A DNA stretch of 7,053 nt from DASXMX01 sp036794395 (GCA_036794395.1 DAIRGS010000365.1:1-7053); one strand, 5' to 3'. Positions 1 to 6,130 are shown, numbered from the stretch's first letter. Notes: a model not told the origin generated them from the sequence alone. Numbers and translations are program-made.

Positions 1-157
1 CAATCTGATGCCGAAGCTTCTGCCGCCGGTTCGACATCCCCGCCAAATGCCCCCCATGAATCTGATCGACCGGCACCCCATATATCCGCGAGATCGCGTG
101 CCGGCATAACGCCTCATACTGCAACCCCGTCATCTTCGGCCCATAGTTTTCACTCAT
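1..157 (-). CDS. N-terminal fragment of a restriction-endonuclease-like protein (cut by window edge)
   Basis: An ATG at 157-155 opens a frame that runs without a stop for 52 codons to the window edge, so only the N-terminus is present. It begins MSENYGPKMTGLQYEALC and ends NRRQKLRHQI. The pattern 'G-L-x-Y-E-x-L-C', then a glycine-rich turn (HGGHLAGM), then a basic stretch leading to 'RHQI' resembles the start of Mrr-like or PD-(D/E)XK endonucleases. In those families a 'HQID' motif carries the first catalytic aspartate, which here would be the next, unseen residue. The frame has the same G-ending codon preference as the 3' and 5' parts of the large RM gene. It follows the NERD gene in the same direction after 282 nt of repeat-rich DNA, so it probably has its own promoter. 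The reading frame is well supported; the nuclease assignment is a guess from about 50 residues. Confidence 0.6.
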   Translation of the reverse strand, partial: MSENYGPKMTGLQYEALCRHAISRIYGVPVDQIHGGHLAGMSNRRQKLRHQI

Positions 158-166
158 CCCAATGTT

Positions 167-196
167 CTATCACGGAACCGAACAAAATGCTAACAA
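167..196 (-). promoter_or_regulatory. Candidate promoter of the left-edge gene
   Basis: On the minus strand, TTGTTA (196-191) is followed after 18 nt by TGATAG (172-167). The ATG lies 9 nt beyond, leaving almost no leader. The segment is more AT-rich than its surroundings. No good Shine-Dalgarno precedes the ATG; TTGGG directly abuts it. Matches to the -35 and -10 consensus are only partial, so this is a suggestion. Confidence 0.25.
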
Positions 197-310
197 AATT
201 TTTAACTGGGGCGCGATCATCCTCGTCTTCGGTGGGGGCCCACATTCCTTACTGTCCCGAGTCCGTGAGTGCGCGATGTACTCGTCCGCCGACCGAATTC
301 CAAAGACCCC

Positions 311-340
311 GTTTCGCCGCGACCAAGGGGAGCGCTTCTC
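311..340 (+). repeat. 30-bp interspersed repeat, left copy (flanks the defence block)
   Basis: The sequence starting GTTTCGCCGCGACCAAGGGG matches 6101-6130 in the same orientation, with 27 of 30 identical bases (differences at repeat positions 14, 18 and 28). The two copies lie about 5.8 kb apart, one on each side of the NERD, ApeA-like and RM genes. It may be a common dispersed repeat of this genome or a relic of a recombination or insertion boundary; one window cannot tell these apart. Confidence 0.7.
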
Positions 341-343
341 CCC
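327..343 (-). terminator. Hairpin downstream of the NERD gene, weak terminator candidate
   Basis: GGGGAG-CGCTT-CTCCCC is a perfect 6-bp inverted repeat with a 5-nt loop, about 100 nt past the NERD stop codon and inside the left copy of the 30-bp repeat. No T-run follows it on the minus strand, and the stem is not kept in the right repeat copy. Its role as an intrinsic terminator is therefore doubtful. Confidence 0.2.
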
Positions 344-375
344 ATTCCACTTTACCACTCAGCAACACGTTTTCA

Positions 376-403
376 GCCGCAGATAACGCAGATGGCCGCA
401 GAT
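376..403 (+). repeat. GCAGAT-type interspersed repeat
   Basis: Three GCAGAT cores sit close together (GCCGCAGATAACGCAGATG, then GGCCGCAGAT). The element resembles dispersed 'gcagatgaacgcagat' elements often seen between genes in Verrucomicrobiota and related genomes. That comparison is from memory. It shows no coding potential and lies between the NERD gene and the left-edge gene. Confidence 0.6.
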
Positions 404-420
404 GAAACCCATTCCTGTCC

Positions 421-441
421 ACTGCCCACTGCCTACAGCCT
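421..441 (+). repeat. Short ACTGCCY heptamer run overlapping the NERD stop codon
   Basis: Three heptamers follow each other: ACTGCCC, ACTGCCT, ACAGCCT, with degenerate units on either side (CCTGTCC before, ACTGAGCCT after). On the minus strand this reads GTAGGCTGTAGGCAGTGGGC. It contains part of the TAG stop of the NERD gene, so the repeat touches the coding end. Confidence 0.55.
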
Positions 442-1192
442 ACTGAGCCTCCCGATACAACCCCTTCGCCGACTTCTGCAACATCAGCAACGCATCGGCG
501 CATCGCTTCACTTCATTCCCTTTTAGTTTCTTCACGCCTTCTGGCGCAATCATCTCCACCAGATTGTCCTGATGCACCACCATCACCCGCCCCTGCATCA
601 CCGGCCCCTCCACCCACGCCAGCGGCGCCGCCAGCACCGCCTGCACGTACGGCACATCCTCACCCAGCAACGCCGCCAGCCGCTCTCGCAATCGCATTCC
701 CTGCGACACCGCTTGCCCCAGCACGTCCGTCGCCACGTTATTTCGATACAGCCGTCCGTCCTTTCCCGCCGAAAGCAACCCCCGCCAGCTCTTCGTCTGC
801 ACGCAGAACAACCCGCCCGGCCCGACCACCACATGATCGAGATCCCAATTCTCCACCAGCTTCATCCCATTGAACACATGCCACTCATTCTCCAGATCCA
901 TCAGCAACCACGCCACCAGCGCCTCCCCTTGTGCCCCACGCATAAACTTGATCCGCGTCTTGGCCATCGCGTGGATCGGCCGATCCAACAGCCGCATCGC
1001 CGGGAACGCAAGCAGCCCAAAGACGCCCAGCAGCGGCAATACAACGTAAACCCGCGGCCAGAATGACCACACGATCCCCAGCCCGAACCCAAATATCATC
1101 GAATACCCGATAATCAGCCCCAACACCCGCCGATGACGCTTCTCCGCCTCCGACCGCGACCATTCACCCGCCGCCCCATGTAATATCGCCAC
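440..1192 (-). CDS. Membrane-anchored NERD (nuclease-related) domain protein
   Basis: A 250-residue protein with a short, charged N-terminus and two hydrophobic segments (about 23-45 and 48-69), followed by a cytoplasmic NERD domain (about 82-200). NERD domains have a restriction-endonuclease-like fold and are presumed nucleases. The family signature is visible: G86-A-Q-G-E90 opening the domain, N115-W-D-L-D119-H, the VVVGPGGLF strand-turn, then Q132-T-K134. The usual catalytic E-x-K is Q-x-K here, which leaves catalytic activity open. The remaining 50 residues (about 201-250) show no domain I recognise. The start is GTG at 1192: a near-perfect Shine-Dalgarno AAGGAGGT sits 6 nt upstream, whereas an out-of-frame ATG at 1197 lies too close to it. 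The gene follows the ApeA-like gene on the same strand after a 267-nt gap. Its position beside an RM enzyme and an ApeA-like protein suggests a defence role, perhaps degrading DNA at the membrane. Family assignment is firm; function is inferred. Confidence 0.85.
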   Translation of the reverse strand: MAILHGAAGEWSRSEAEKRHRRVLGLIIGYSMIFGFGLGIVWSFWPRVYVVLPLLGVFGLLAFPAMRLLDRPIHAMAKTRIKFMRGAQGEALVAWLLMDLENEWHVFNGMKLVENWDLDHVVVGPGGLFCVQTKSWRGLLSAGKDGRLYRNNVATDVLGQAVSQGMRLRERLAALLGEDVPYVQAVLAAPLAWVEGPVMQGRVMVVHQDNLVEMIAPEGVKKLKGNEVKRCADALLMLQKSAKGLYREAQ

Positions 1193-1198
1193 GTCATG

Positions 1199-1206
1199 AC
1201 CTCCTT
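1199..1206 (-). promoter_or_regulatory. Strong Shine-Dalgarno that fixes the GTG start of the NERD gene
   Basis: On the minus strand AAGGAGGT is followed by CATGAC and then GTG, a spacing of 6 nt (7 nt from the GGAGG core). The ATG inside this spacer is in a different frame and only one base from the ribosome-binding site, so GTG at 1192 is the likely start. This is the best ribosome-binding site in the window. Confidence 0.75.
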
Positions 1207-1232
1207 GTGTGGCACATCCGCCCTCGGCTGTG

Positions 1233-1249
1233 ATTGACCGCAGGTCAAT
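1233..1249. promoter_or_regulatory. Palindrome ATTGACC-GCA-GGTCAAT upstream of the NERD gene
   Basis: A perfect 7-bp inverted repeat with a 3-nt spacer is centred about 50 bp upstream of the NERD start codon. Its size and position fit an operator for a dimeric repressor, or a small hairpin in the leader. No regulator gene is visible in the window. A second, weaker inverted repeat (GCCTA-AAGC-TAGGC) lies at 1263-1276. Confidence 0.35.
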
Positions 1250-1328
1250 AAACGAAGTCCACGCCTAAAGCTAGGCTCTGTCGTACAATCCGTCACCGCT
1301 TGGCTTGCCCTTCGCGACGTCAAATCCG

Positions 1329-1484
1329 TCAAAGGAACCTTTGGCACGCACCATTGTCAATGGTCCATCTCCCCGCCCCCTCAATCACCTCCATCAAAAT
1401 GCGCTGCCGCTCGCGCGGCCCGAACTCCCCAAACACGCGACCGTCCCGATTGTTGTTCCTCAATCGTTCACGTCCCAAGGCCAT
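1329..1484 (-). CDS. Possible 51-residue small protein overlapping the ApeA-like gene
   Basis: An ATG at 1484 opens a 51-codon frame that overlaps the last 25 nt of the ApeA-like gene in another frame and fills about half of the gap before the NERD gene. The product would be hydrophilic and arginine-rich, with a plausible amphipathic helix (PRERQRILMEVIEG, about 23-36), and ends CQRFL. Its base pattern (G-ending codons such as CGG, GAG, GTG, TTG) looks more coding-like than the rest of the gap. No Shine-Dalgarno is obvious inside the upstream gene, and I recognise no family. It could be a translationally coupled small gene, a gene remnant or chance. Confidence 0.22.
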   Translation of the reverse strand: MALGRERLRNNNRDGRVFGEFGPRERQRILMEVIEGAGRWTIDNGACQRFL

Positions 1485-2764
1485 GTCGTGTTTGAGGCGT
1501 AGAACCAATACTCGTTGCTGTTCCTCATCGCGGTAGACACTTCGGATATTGTCAGGCCGAGTTCCATCATGATCAGAGTGTCGATGATGACGCGAAGCTT
1601 TGACGCCAGGCGAACGTACTCCGTGCCGGACCCACCCTCATCGTCCTCCCCGCCATGCGCCTCATTATTGCGGCAGGCTACGATCCTCTTGGCGAACGCG
1701 TCGCTGTTGCCGATGACATCGGGAATCAGGATCGAAATTCGGTCGAGTGACTCCTTGATGCGATTGCGCAGTTTGCATGTTTTCGCCTTTGTGATATGGC
1801 GGTGGAGCGCTTCGAGAGCGGTGGTCAGGGCAAATAGCCGTTGATTCGTGTAAGCGCTGTAATGCGCGCTGAAGTACATGTTCAGACAGCCCGAAAGCGC
1901 TCTCTGCAATTCAAACCACGCCACGCTCAAATCCTTAAATCGCGTTTCAAGCGTTGGAAACGTGAACAGGAGGTCCATCGGCGTCCATTTGCGCGACTGA
2001 TCGTTGATCTGCTTTCGACTCGCCAGGAAATAGATCGGCCCATGATGCGCCTCCGCGCTGGTGAGCCGAAGCTGGGTCAGCGAGGGCACGAACTCGAAGC
2101 CCGAGAGAAGCGAGATGAGTCGTGTGGCCGAGCCAAGCTCCGCCAAAGCGCGGTTGACGCCCTGCGGCTGGGCGAATTCAACTCCAATCCACGGTCTGGA
2201 GCTGATCTCCACCGAGCTTTGCGCCAGGTGCAGGTTCGGGCCGCGCCGGTCCCACGCCAGCGTGAGCGTCTTGTTGCTGTCCACCTGGATCTCAATTGGC
2301 TTGGGCAGGGTATGACGAACCTCCTGAACAGAACTGCCCATCGATTTCGGGTTGTATTCGACGATCTTTTGATCCAGCCACACGCGCAGCAGGTCGCTGG
2401 TAGCAAAGACCGAGGAGAACTTTTGCTCACTCGCGTCGGGCACCGCCAGCCCGAGCAATCCCCGGTTGAAGAAATAAATTGTCTCCGTCGGACCGTGGCT
2501 CGAACTCGGCGTTGAGCGCACAAATCCATCGAAGAGTGAAATGTGGCCGTGGCTGTGCGTGCGGCCTGAAGCGCAGACCCGCTTCGCCGAAGGCTCGCTG
2601 GCGAACATCGTCTGAATAAATCCGTTGTGCGTCGGGTCGACGACGCGGAGTTCCAAGCCGTCCGTCGGGCTGAAATTCAGCACTCCGACAAACGTTCGGT
2701 CTTTGTGATGAGTGAATTGCCACTCGCCAAGAGCTTCGAATGCGTTGCCGATGAACGTTTCCAT
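1460..2764 (-). CDS. ApeA-like HEPN-domain protein, predicted abortive-infection RNase
   Basis: A 434-residue soluble protein. The N-terminal part (about 10-250) is rich in beta strands and opens with 'FEALGEWQF...FVGVLNFSPTDGLELRVV', which resembles the ApeA N-terminal domain. The C-terminal part (about 275-410) is helical and carries the family landmarks 'LTTALEALHRHI' (313-324) and R365-N-N-E-A-H370. The latter is the R-x4-H active-site motif of HEPN ribonucleases. ApeA proteins are known anti-phage factors thought to cut RNA on infection and stop phage growth together with the host. The ATG at 2764 has a weak AGAGG Shine-Dalgarno 4 nt upstream. The gene begins 54 nt after the RM gene stops, on the same strand, so co-transcription is likely. 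Its codons are more mixed and AT-richer than those of the NERD gene, which suggests separate acquisition. I judge the HEPN motif sound and the ApeA label probable. A non-defence HEPN RNase is the alternative. Confidence 0.8.
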   Translation of the reverse strand: METFIGNAFEALGEWQFTHHKDRTFVGVLNFSPTDGLELRVVDPTHNGFIQTMFASEPSAKRVCASGRTHSHGHISLFDGFVRSTPSSSHGPTETIYFFNRGLLGLAVPDASEQKFSSVFATSDLLRVWLDQKIVEYNPKSMGSSVQEVRHTLPKPIEIQVDSNKTLTLAWDRRGPNLHLAQSSVEISSRPWIGVEFAQPQGVNRALAELGSATRLISLLSGFEFVPSLTQLRLTSAEAHHGPIYFLASRKQINDQSRKWTPMDLLFTFPTLETRFKDLSVAWFELQRALSGCLNMYFSAHYSAYTNQRLFALTTALEALHRHITKAKTCKLRNRIKESLDRISILIPDVIGNSDAFAKRIVACRNNEAHGGEDDEGGSGTEYVRLASKLRVIIDTLIMMELGLTISEVSTAMRNSNEYWFYASNTTWPWDVND

Positions 2765-2818
2765 GACGCCTCTGACAAATTACCCCAGGGAAAACTGCAA
2801 GCGCCGCTAATCATTTTC

Positions 2819-5800
2819 CTATGGTGATTTGCTTGAGAACTCCACCGGCAACCCCTTCACAATCCCCACCGTCTCCACGCTCACTCTCACCACCTGACCC
2901 ACCAGCCGCACGATGTACTGAGGATCATCCTCCCGGTTCGGATCGCTCGCGATCCCGCTCCGCGCATCCGTGCAAACCTGGTACTGATCCACCACCCACT
3001 CCAGCGCCGAGCGGTTCCCCAGCCGGTACTCAAACGCCACCGGCGGAATCCCCGCCAGCGCCAGCGACGGATTCACCACCAGCTTCGTCTTCTCCTTGTT
3101 CAACCGCATCTTGTCCTCCACCCGATACGACAGCGGCACGCCCGGCGTCTCCACCCACTCCAATTCCCACGGCTCCAATTTCTCATAATCCAAATGCAAC
3201 CCCGCCAACTTCTTCCCCGCCTCCGAAAACGCCCGGAAATCTCCCGCATACGGAACCCGCGGCAACTCCCGCTTCAAATTGTCCGCGAACTTCTCCCGAT
3301 ACCCCGCGTGATGCAGCACCCCATACACGTAATAAAAGATCGACCACTTGTCGATTTTCTGGTCCTTGTAGTGCTCGCGGAATTCCTTCAGGCACCAGTC
3401 GGTGACGTTCTCTTTGCGGTTCGAGCCGTCCTCGTCGTAGGTGTAGAAGGGAACGCACTGCCCTTGCCTTCCCCCTAGGTGTAAGCACGGAACAACATTC
3501 ACCATTAGGGATGAGAACTCGATCTGCATATCGCTTGTTGTGACGATCGCGACGTTATTCCGCCCCGTCGGGAAGACGCGGTGAATGGAATAAACCTCTT
3601 CGTTGAGAATTCGATCGAGGAATAAGAACTTGCGGCTGAATGGCCGGAACAACGCGTCGCGAACCTTCGAGTCGACGAAAGAAGCGTAGCTGCCGCGCAC
3701 AAGATCGAGCTTTAGGTCACGGCTCCATTTGATTTGGTCGTACCGCACGAATGTATCCACCTCACTCGGCCGGCCAGATCGTGCATATCGGTCAACTTCC
3801 GCATTGTAATTCTCAATGAACGTCAAAACTCGCTCTTTCAGACGATCTGGATCAAAGTCGTAGACCACTTCGTCGCGATTCGATTTCACACCTCCCGTCA
3901 TGAACGCAAAGATGACCTCGCTCCTCACAGAGGGCTGCGCGCTTGCCTTCACTGATGAGGCAATCATGGTTCGGTACTCGGCGTCAGCCTTTGGAACGAT
4001 CCAACGGTTCAGGCTGTCCGGCGGAATCGATCGGAATTCGGTGCCGCCGCTACTGCCGACTTGAGCCAGCCACTCGAGTTTCTCAACGCGTGTCCAATTC
4101 TCGGGAACCCGATGGTACAGAACGGCCGACGAATCCCGTTTGGCGTGGCGAACGGCGATTGTTATTCCGACTCCGACCTGAATCCCGAATACATTATGAG
4201 TCGTTCCGCTGAGCTTCGGATTGTTACGCACGTTGCCGTGAAGGTCAACGTGGTAAATCATTTGGAAATCCTGGCGAAGATGCTGGCGCATACCATCGAA
4301 CGCCGGTTGATGCACGAAACTATTGTTCGTGACAAAACAGAGAATCCCATCGCGATTCTCTAATCGGTTGGTTCCCCATCGAATGAATTTGACGTATGCA
4401 TCGGAGAGTGCGTTCTTGTTCGTGGCCCGCGAGGCATCTGCGTATGTTCGGCTCACAACGCGATCGAGCTCAGGGTATTTGCGGTTCTTATTGTTGTCAT
4501 TCTCGTCATACTGGCCGACGTTGTATGGGGGATTGCCAATGACAACTGTAATCGGCGAACGTCGCTGTCTTTCGACTCGTTCGCTGTTCTTGGCTGTCAT
4601 AAATCCAAGCTGCCCCTGTGGGTGCTCCGCTAGGTCCAAGGTGTCCACAAAGCAAAGTCCCTCGAACCCTTCATAAGTCCCCGTCTGCTCGTAATACGCA
4701 TGCTCAATATTCAAGGCCGCGATGTAATACGGCAGCAACATGATCTCATTGGCAAACAGCCGGTTCTTATACACGTCCGGCAGCTTCGCCTTGGGCATCC
4801 GGCGGATCAGGTTGACGATGAAATTCCCCGTCCCCGTACACGGATCGATGATGTAAACGTCATCGCTCCATAGCTTCTTCCCGAACTCTTTCTCCAGCAC
4901 CTCCGCCACGCTCGCGCACATGAAATCCACGATCGCCTGCGGCGTGTACACGATCCCCATCGTGTCCGCCAATTTCACGCTGTACCCCTGGAAAAACCGC
5001 TCGTACACCGTGTTCAAAAAGTGCTGCTTGTCCGAGAAATCCGTCATCGTCCGCGCCGCCATCTCGATCGCGACGTAGAACCGATCCAGCTCCTTCAGGT
5101 AAGTATTGCGGTCGAAACTCGTACTGGTCATCGCCTGCATGACCTTCTCAACCTCGGCGGCGATGACGTTTCGCCGCACGAACTCGGGGTTGTCGAAAAT
5201 CTCCCGGATCAGCCGTTCGGTGAGGATGTGCTGGATCAGCATCTCATCCACGGCCTTCTCGGACAGATTCGGATTCAAACTCGTCTTGCAAAGCTCAAAG
5301 AAATCCGCGAACGCTTTCTTGAACGCCGCATTTGTCTTGTGCGCCTGCTCAATCTTCTTCTTCAATCCCTCCGCCAGGTCCGGCACCTTCTCCTTGAACT
5401 CATCCACCGCCTCCTCGAACTCCTCGATCTGCGGCTCAATGTGCCTGAAGAACTGGACGATCAGGTCTTCCAGCTTCTTTGGGTCTTTCATATCGACCCG
5501 CATCGACTCGGCCCCATGCTGAAACAGCACCGCCGTCAGATTGTCTTCGAATATGATGTTGTTGAGCGGGTACCCCAGCTTCCGCTTCTTGGCGATCTCC
5601 GCGTCGAGATTGTCGCCGGGATCTTTCGCCTCCCAATACCCCCGCACCAGGTTCATCGAGTCCTTGAACGTCCCGTCCGGCCGAATCGTCTTCCCATTCG
5701 CCTTCCGTTCCAGTTCCGCAATCAAAGTCCAATGCTGATCCCGCCCGGCTCCCGCCAGCAAGTTGTGGAACGCCGTGCGCGTCCCCATCTCATACATCAC

Positions 5801-5929
5801 GTTCTGATGCGCCAGCTCCGCCAACTCCCCGTAATACGCCTCGATTAACTTCGGCAGCTTGGACTTCGCCCGCCCGCGCTTAGCCTTCCCGCCGGCCCCG
5901 CCTTCCCCCACTTGAGCATCGTCTTTCAT
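2819..5929 (-). CDS. Type ISP/IIG-like fused restriction endonuclease-methyltransferase, helicase-less
   Basis: A 1036-residue single-chain restriction-modification enzyme. The N-terminal domain (about 25-125) carries a PD-(D/E)XK motif, P84-D85-G...W99-E100-A101-K102, expected to cut DNA. A lysine- and glutamate-rich helical linker follows (about 140-300). The N6-adenine methylase core (about 300-500) shows YTPQ (328-331), motif I DPCTGTGNF from D362, and motif IV NPPY (466-469). The target-recognition region follows. The C-terminal part holds blocks typical of type ISP proteins: FRPFSRKFLFLD (761-772), IFYYVYGVLHHAGYREKF (from 864) and VPYAGDFRAF. Classic type ISP enzymes such as LlaGI are about 1,600 residues and contain an SF2 helicase; none is present here, so it may act like a type IIG enzyme. 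ATG at 5929 is preferred; an in-frame TTG lies directly before it at 5932. No strong Shine-Dalgarno is seen. It is the first gene of the cluster. Codons in the middle (about residues 420-830) look less GC-biased than those at both ends. Family is secure; DNA target is unknown. Confidence 0.9.
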   Translation of the reverse strand: MKDDAQVGEGGAGGKAKRGRAKSKLPKLIEAYYGELAELAHQNVMYEMGTRTAFHNLLAGAGRDQHWTLIAELERKANGKTIRPDGTFKDSMNLVRGYWEAKDPGDNLDAEIAKKRKLGYPLNNIIFEDNLTAVLFQHGAESMRVDMKDPKKLEDLIVQFFRHIEPQIEEFEEAVDEFKEKVPDLAEGLKKKIEQAHKTNAAFKKAFADFFELCKTSLNPNLSEKAVDEMLIQHILTERLIREIFDNPEFVRRNVIAAEVEKVMQAMTSTSFDRNTYLKELDRFYVAIEMAARTMTDFSDKQHFLNTVYERFFQGYSVKLADTMGIVYTPQAIVDFMCASVAEVLEKEFGKKLWSDDVYIIDPCTGTGNFIVNLIRRMPKAKLPDVYKNRLFANEIMLLPYYIAALNIEHAYYEQTGTYEGFEGLCFVDTLDLAEHPQGQLGFMTAKNSERVERQRRSPITVVIGNPPYNVGQYDENDNNKNRKYPELDRVVSRTYADASRATNKNALSDAYVKFIRWGTNRLENRDGILCFVTNNSFVHQPAFDGMRQHLRQDFQMIYHVDLHGNVRNNPKLSGTTHNVFGIQVGVGITIAVRHAKRDSSAVLYHRVPENWTRVEKLEWLAQVGSSGGTEFRSIPPDSLNRWIVPKADAEYRTMIASSVKASAQPSVRSEVIFAFMTGGVKSNRDEVVYDFDPDRLKERVLTFIENYNAEVDRYARSGRPSEVDTFVRYDQIKWSRDLKLDLVRGSYASFVDSKVRDALFRPFSRKFLFLDRILNEEVYSIHRVFPTGRNNVAIVTTSDMQIEFSSLMVNVVPCLHLGGRQGQCVPFYTYDEDGSNRKENVTDWCLKEFREHYKDQKIDKWSIFYYVYGVLHHAGYREKFADNLKRELPRVPYAGDFRAFSEAGKKLAGLHLDYEKLEPWELEWVETPGVPLSYRVEDKMRLNKEKTKLVVNPSLALAGIPPVAFEYRLGNRSALEWVVDQYQVCTDARSGIASDPNREDDPQYIVRLVGQVVRVSVETVGIVKGLPVEFSSKSP

Positions 5930-5938
5930 CAACGTCCC

Positions 5939-5967
5939 AAACTATCACCGTTCCGATCGCATGCCAA
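5939..5967 (-). promoter_or_regulatory. Candidate promoter of the RM gene
   Basis: On the minus strand TTGGCA (5967-5962) is separated by 17 nt from TAGTTT (5944-5939). The ATG at 5929 lies 9 nt after the latter, so a transcript from here would be nearly leaderless. The -35 match is fair and the -10 match is weak (T-A-G-T-T-T). No better pair was found close to the start. Confidence 0.3.
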
Positions 5968-6064
5968 GTCCGCCACGAAGATGCCACGCCGCATGCACTC
6001 ACCAGAAGCACCGACCTGCTTATGGCTCCGGTGTCTTCCGGACGGGGAGAAACACCACACCCGC

Positions 6065-6081
6065 ATCGGCCAAACGCCGAT
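6065..6081. other. Short perfect hairpin ATCGGC-CAAAC-GCCGAT
   Basis: A 6-bp stem with a 5-nt loop, about 140 bp upstream of the RM start codon. No T-run follows on either strand, so it is not a clear terminator. It could be a protein-binding site or chance. Confidence 0.3.
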
Positions 6082-6100
6082 CCCTCGCCTTCAAGAACAC

Positions 6101-6130
6101 GTTTCGCCGCGACTAAGAGGAGCGCTTTTC
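6101..6130 (+). repeat. 30-bp interspersed repeat, right copy
   Basis: GTTTCGCCGCGACTAAGAGG followed by AGCGCTTTTC is the partner of 311-340 (27 of 30 bases identical, same orientation). It lies about 170 bp upstream of the RM gene, so the pair encloses the RM, ApeA-like and NERD genes but not the left-edge gene. It contains the self-complementary core AGCGCT. Confidence 0.7.

Noticed and set aside
158..439. A small gene in the gap between the NERD gene and the left-edge gene
   Set aside because: The short frames on both strands cross three different repeats and show no ribosome-binding site or recognisable product.
572..1066. 164-codon plus-strand frame very rich in His, Pro, Gln and Arg
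   Set aside because: A shadow of the NERD gene; low-complexity composition typical of a reverse frame in GC-rich DNA.
1114..1347. 77-codon minus-strand frame overlapping the NERD start
   Set aside because: Its ATG at 1197 is one base from the Shine-Dalgarno and in another frame. The downstream part is an arginine-rich shadow of the NERD gene.
1841..2515. 224-codon plus-strand frame
   Set aside because: It lies antisense inside the ApeA-like gene, is arginine-rich and resembles no family.
5021..5848. 275-codon plus-strand frame rich in Leu, Arg and His
   Set aside because: It is antisense to the N-terminal part of the RM gene. Its composition is the mirror of G/C-ending codons, and the minus-strand protein has clear motifs.
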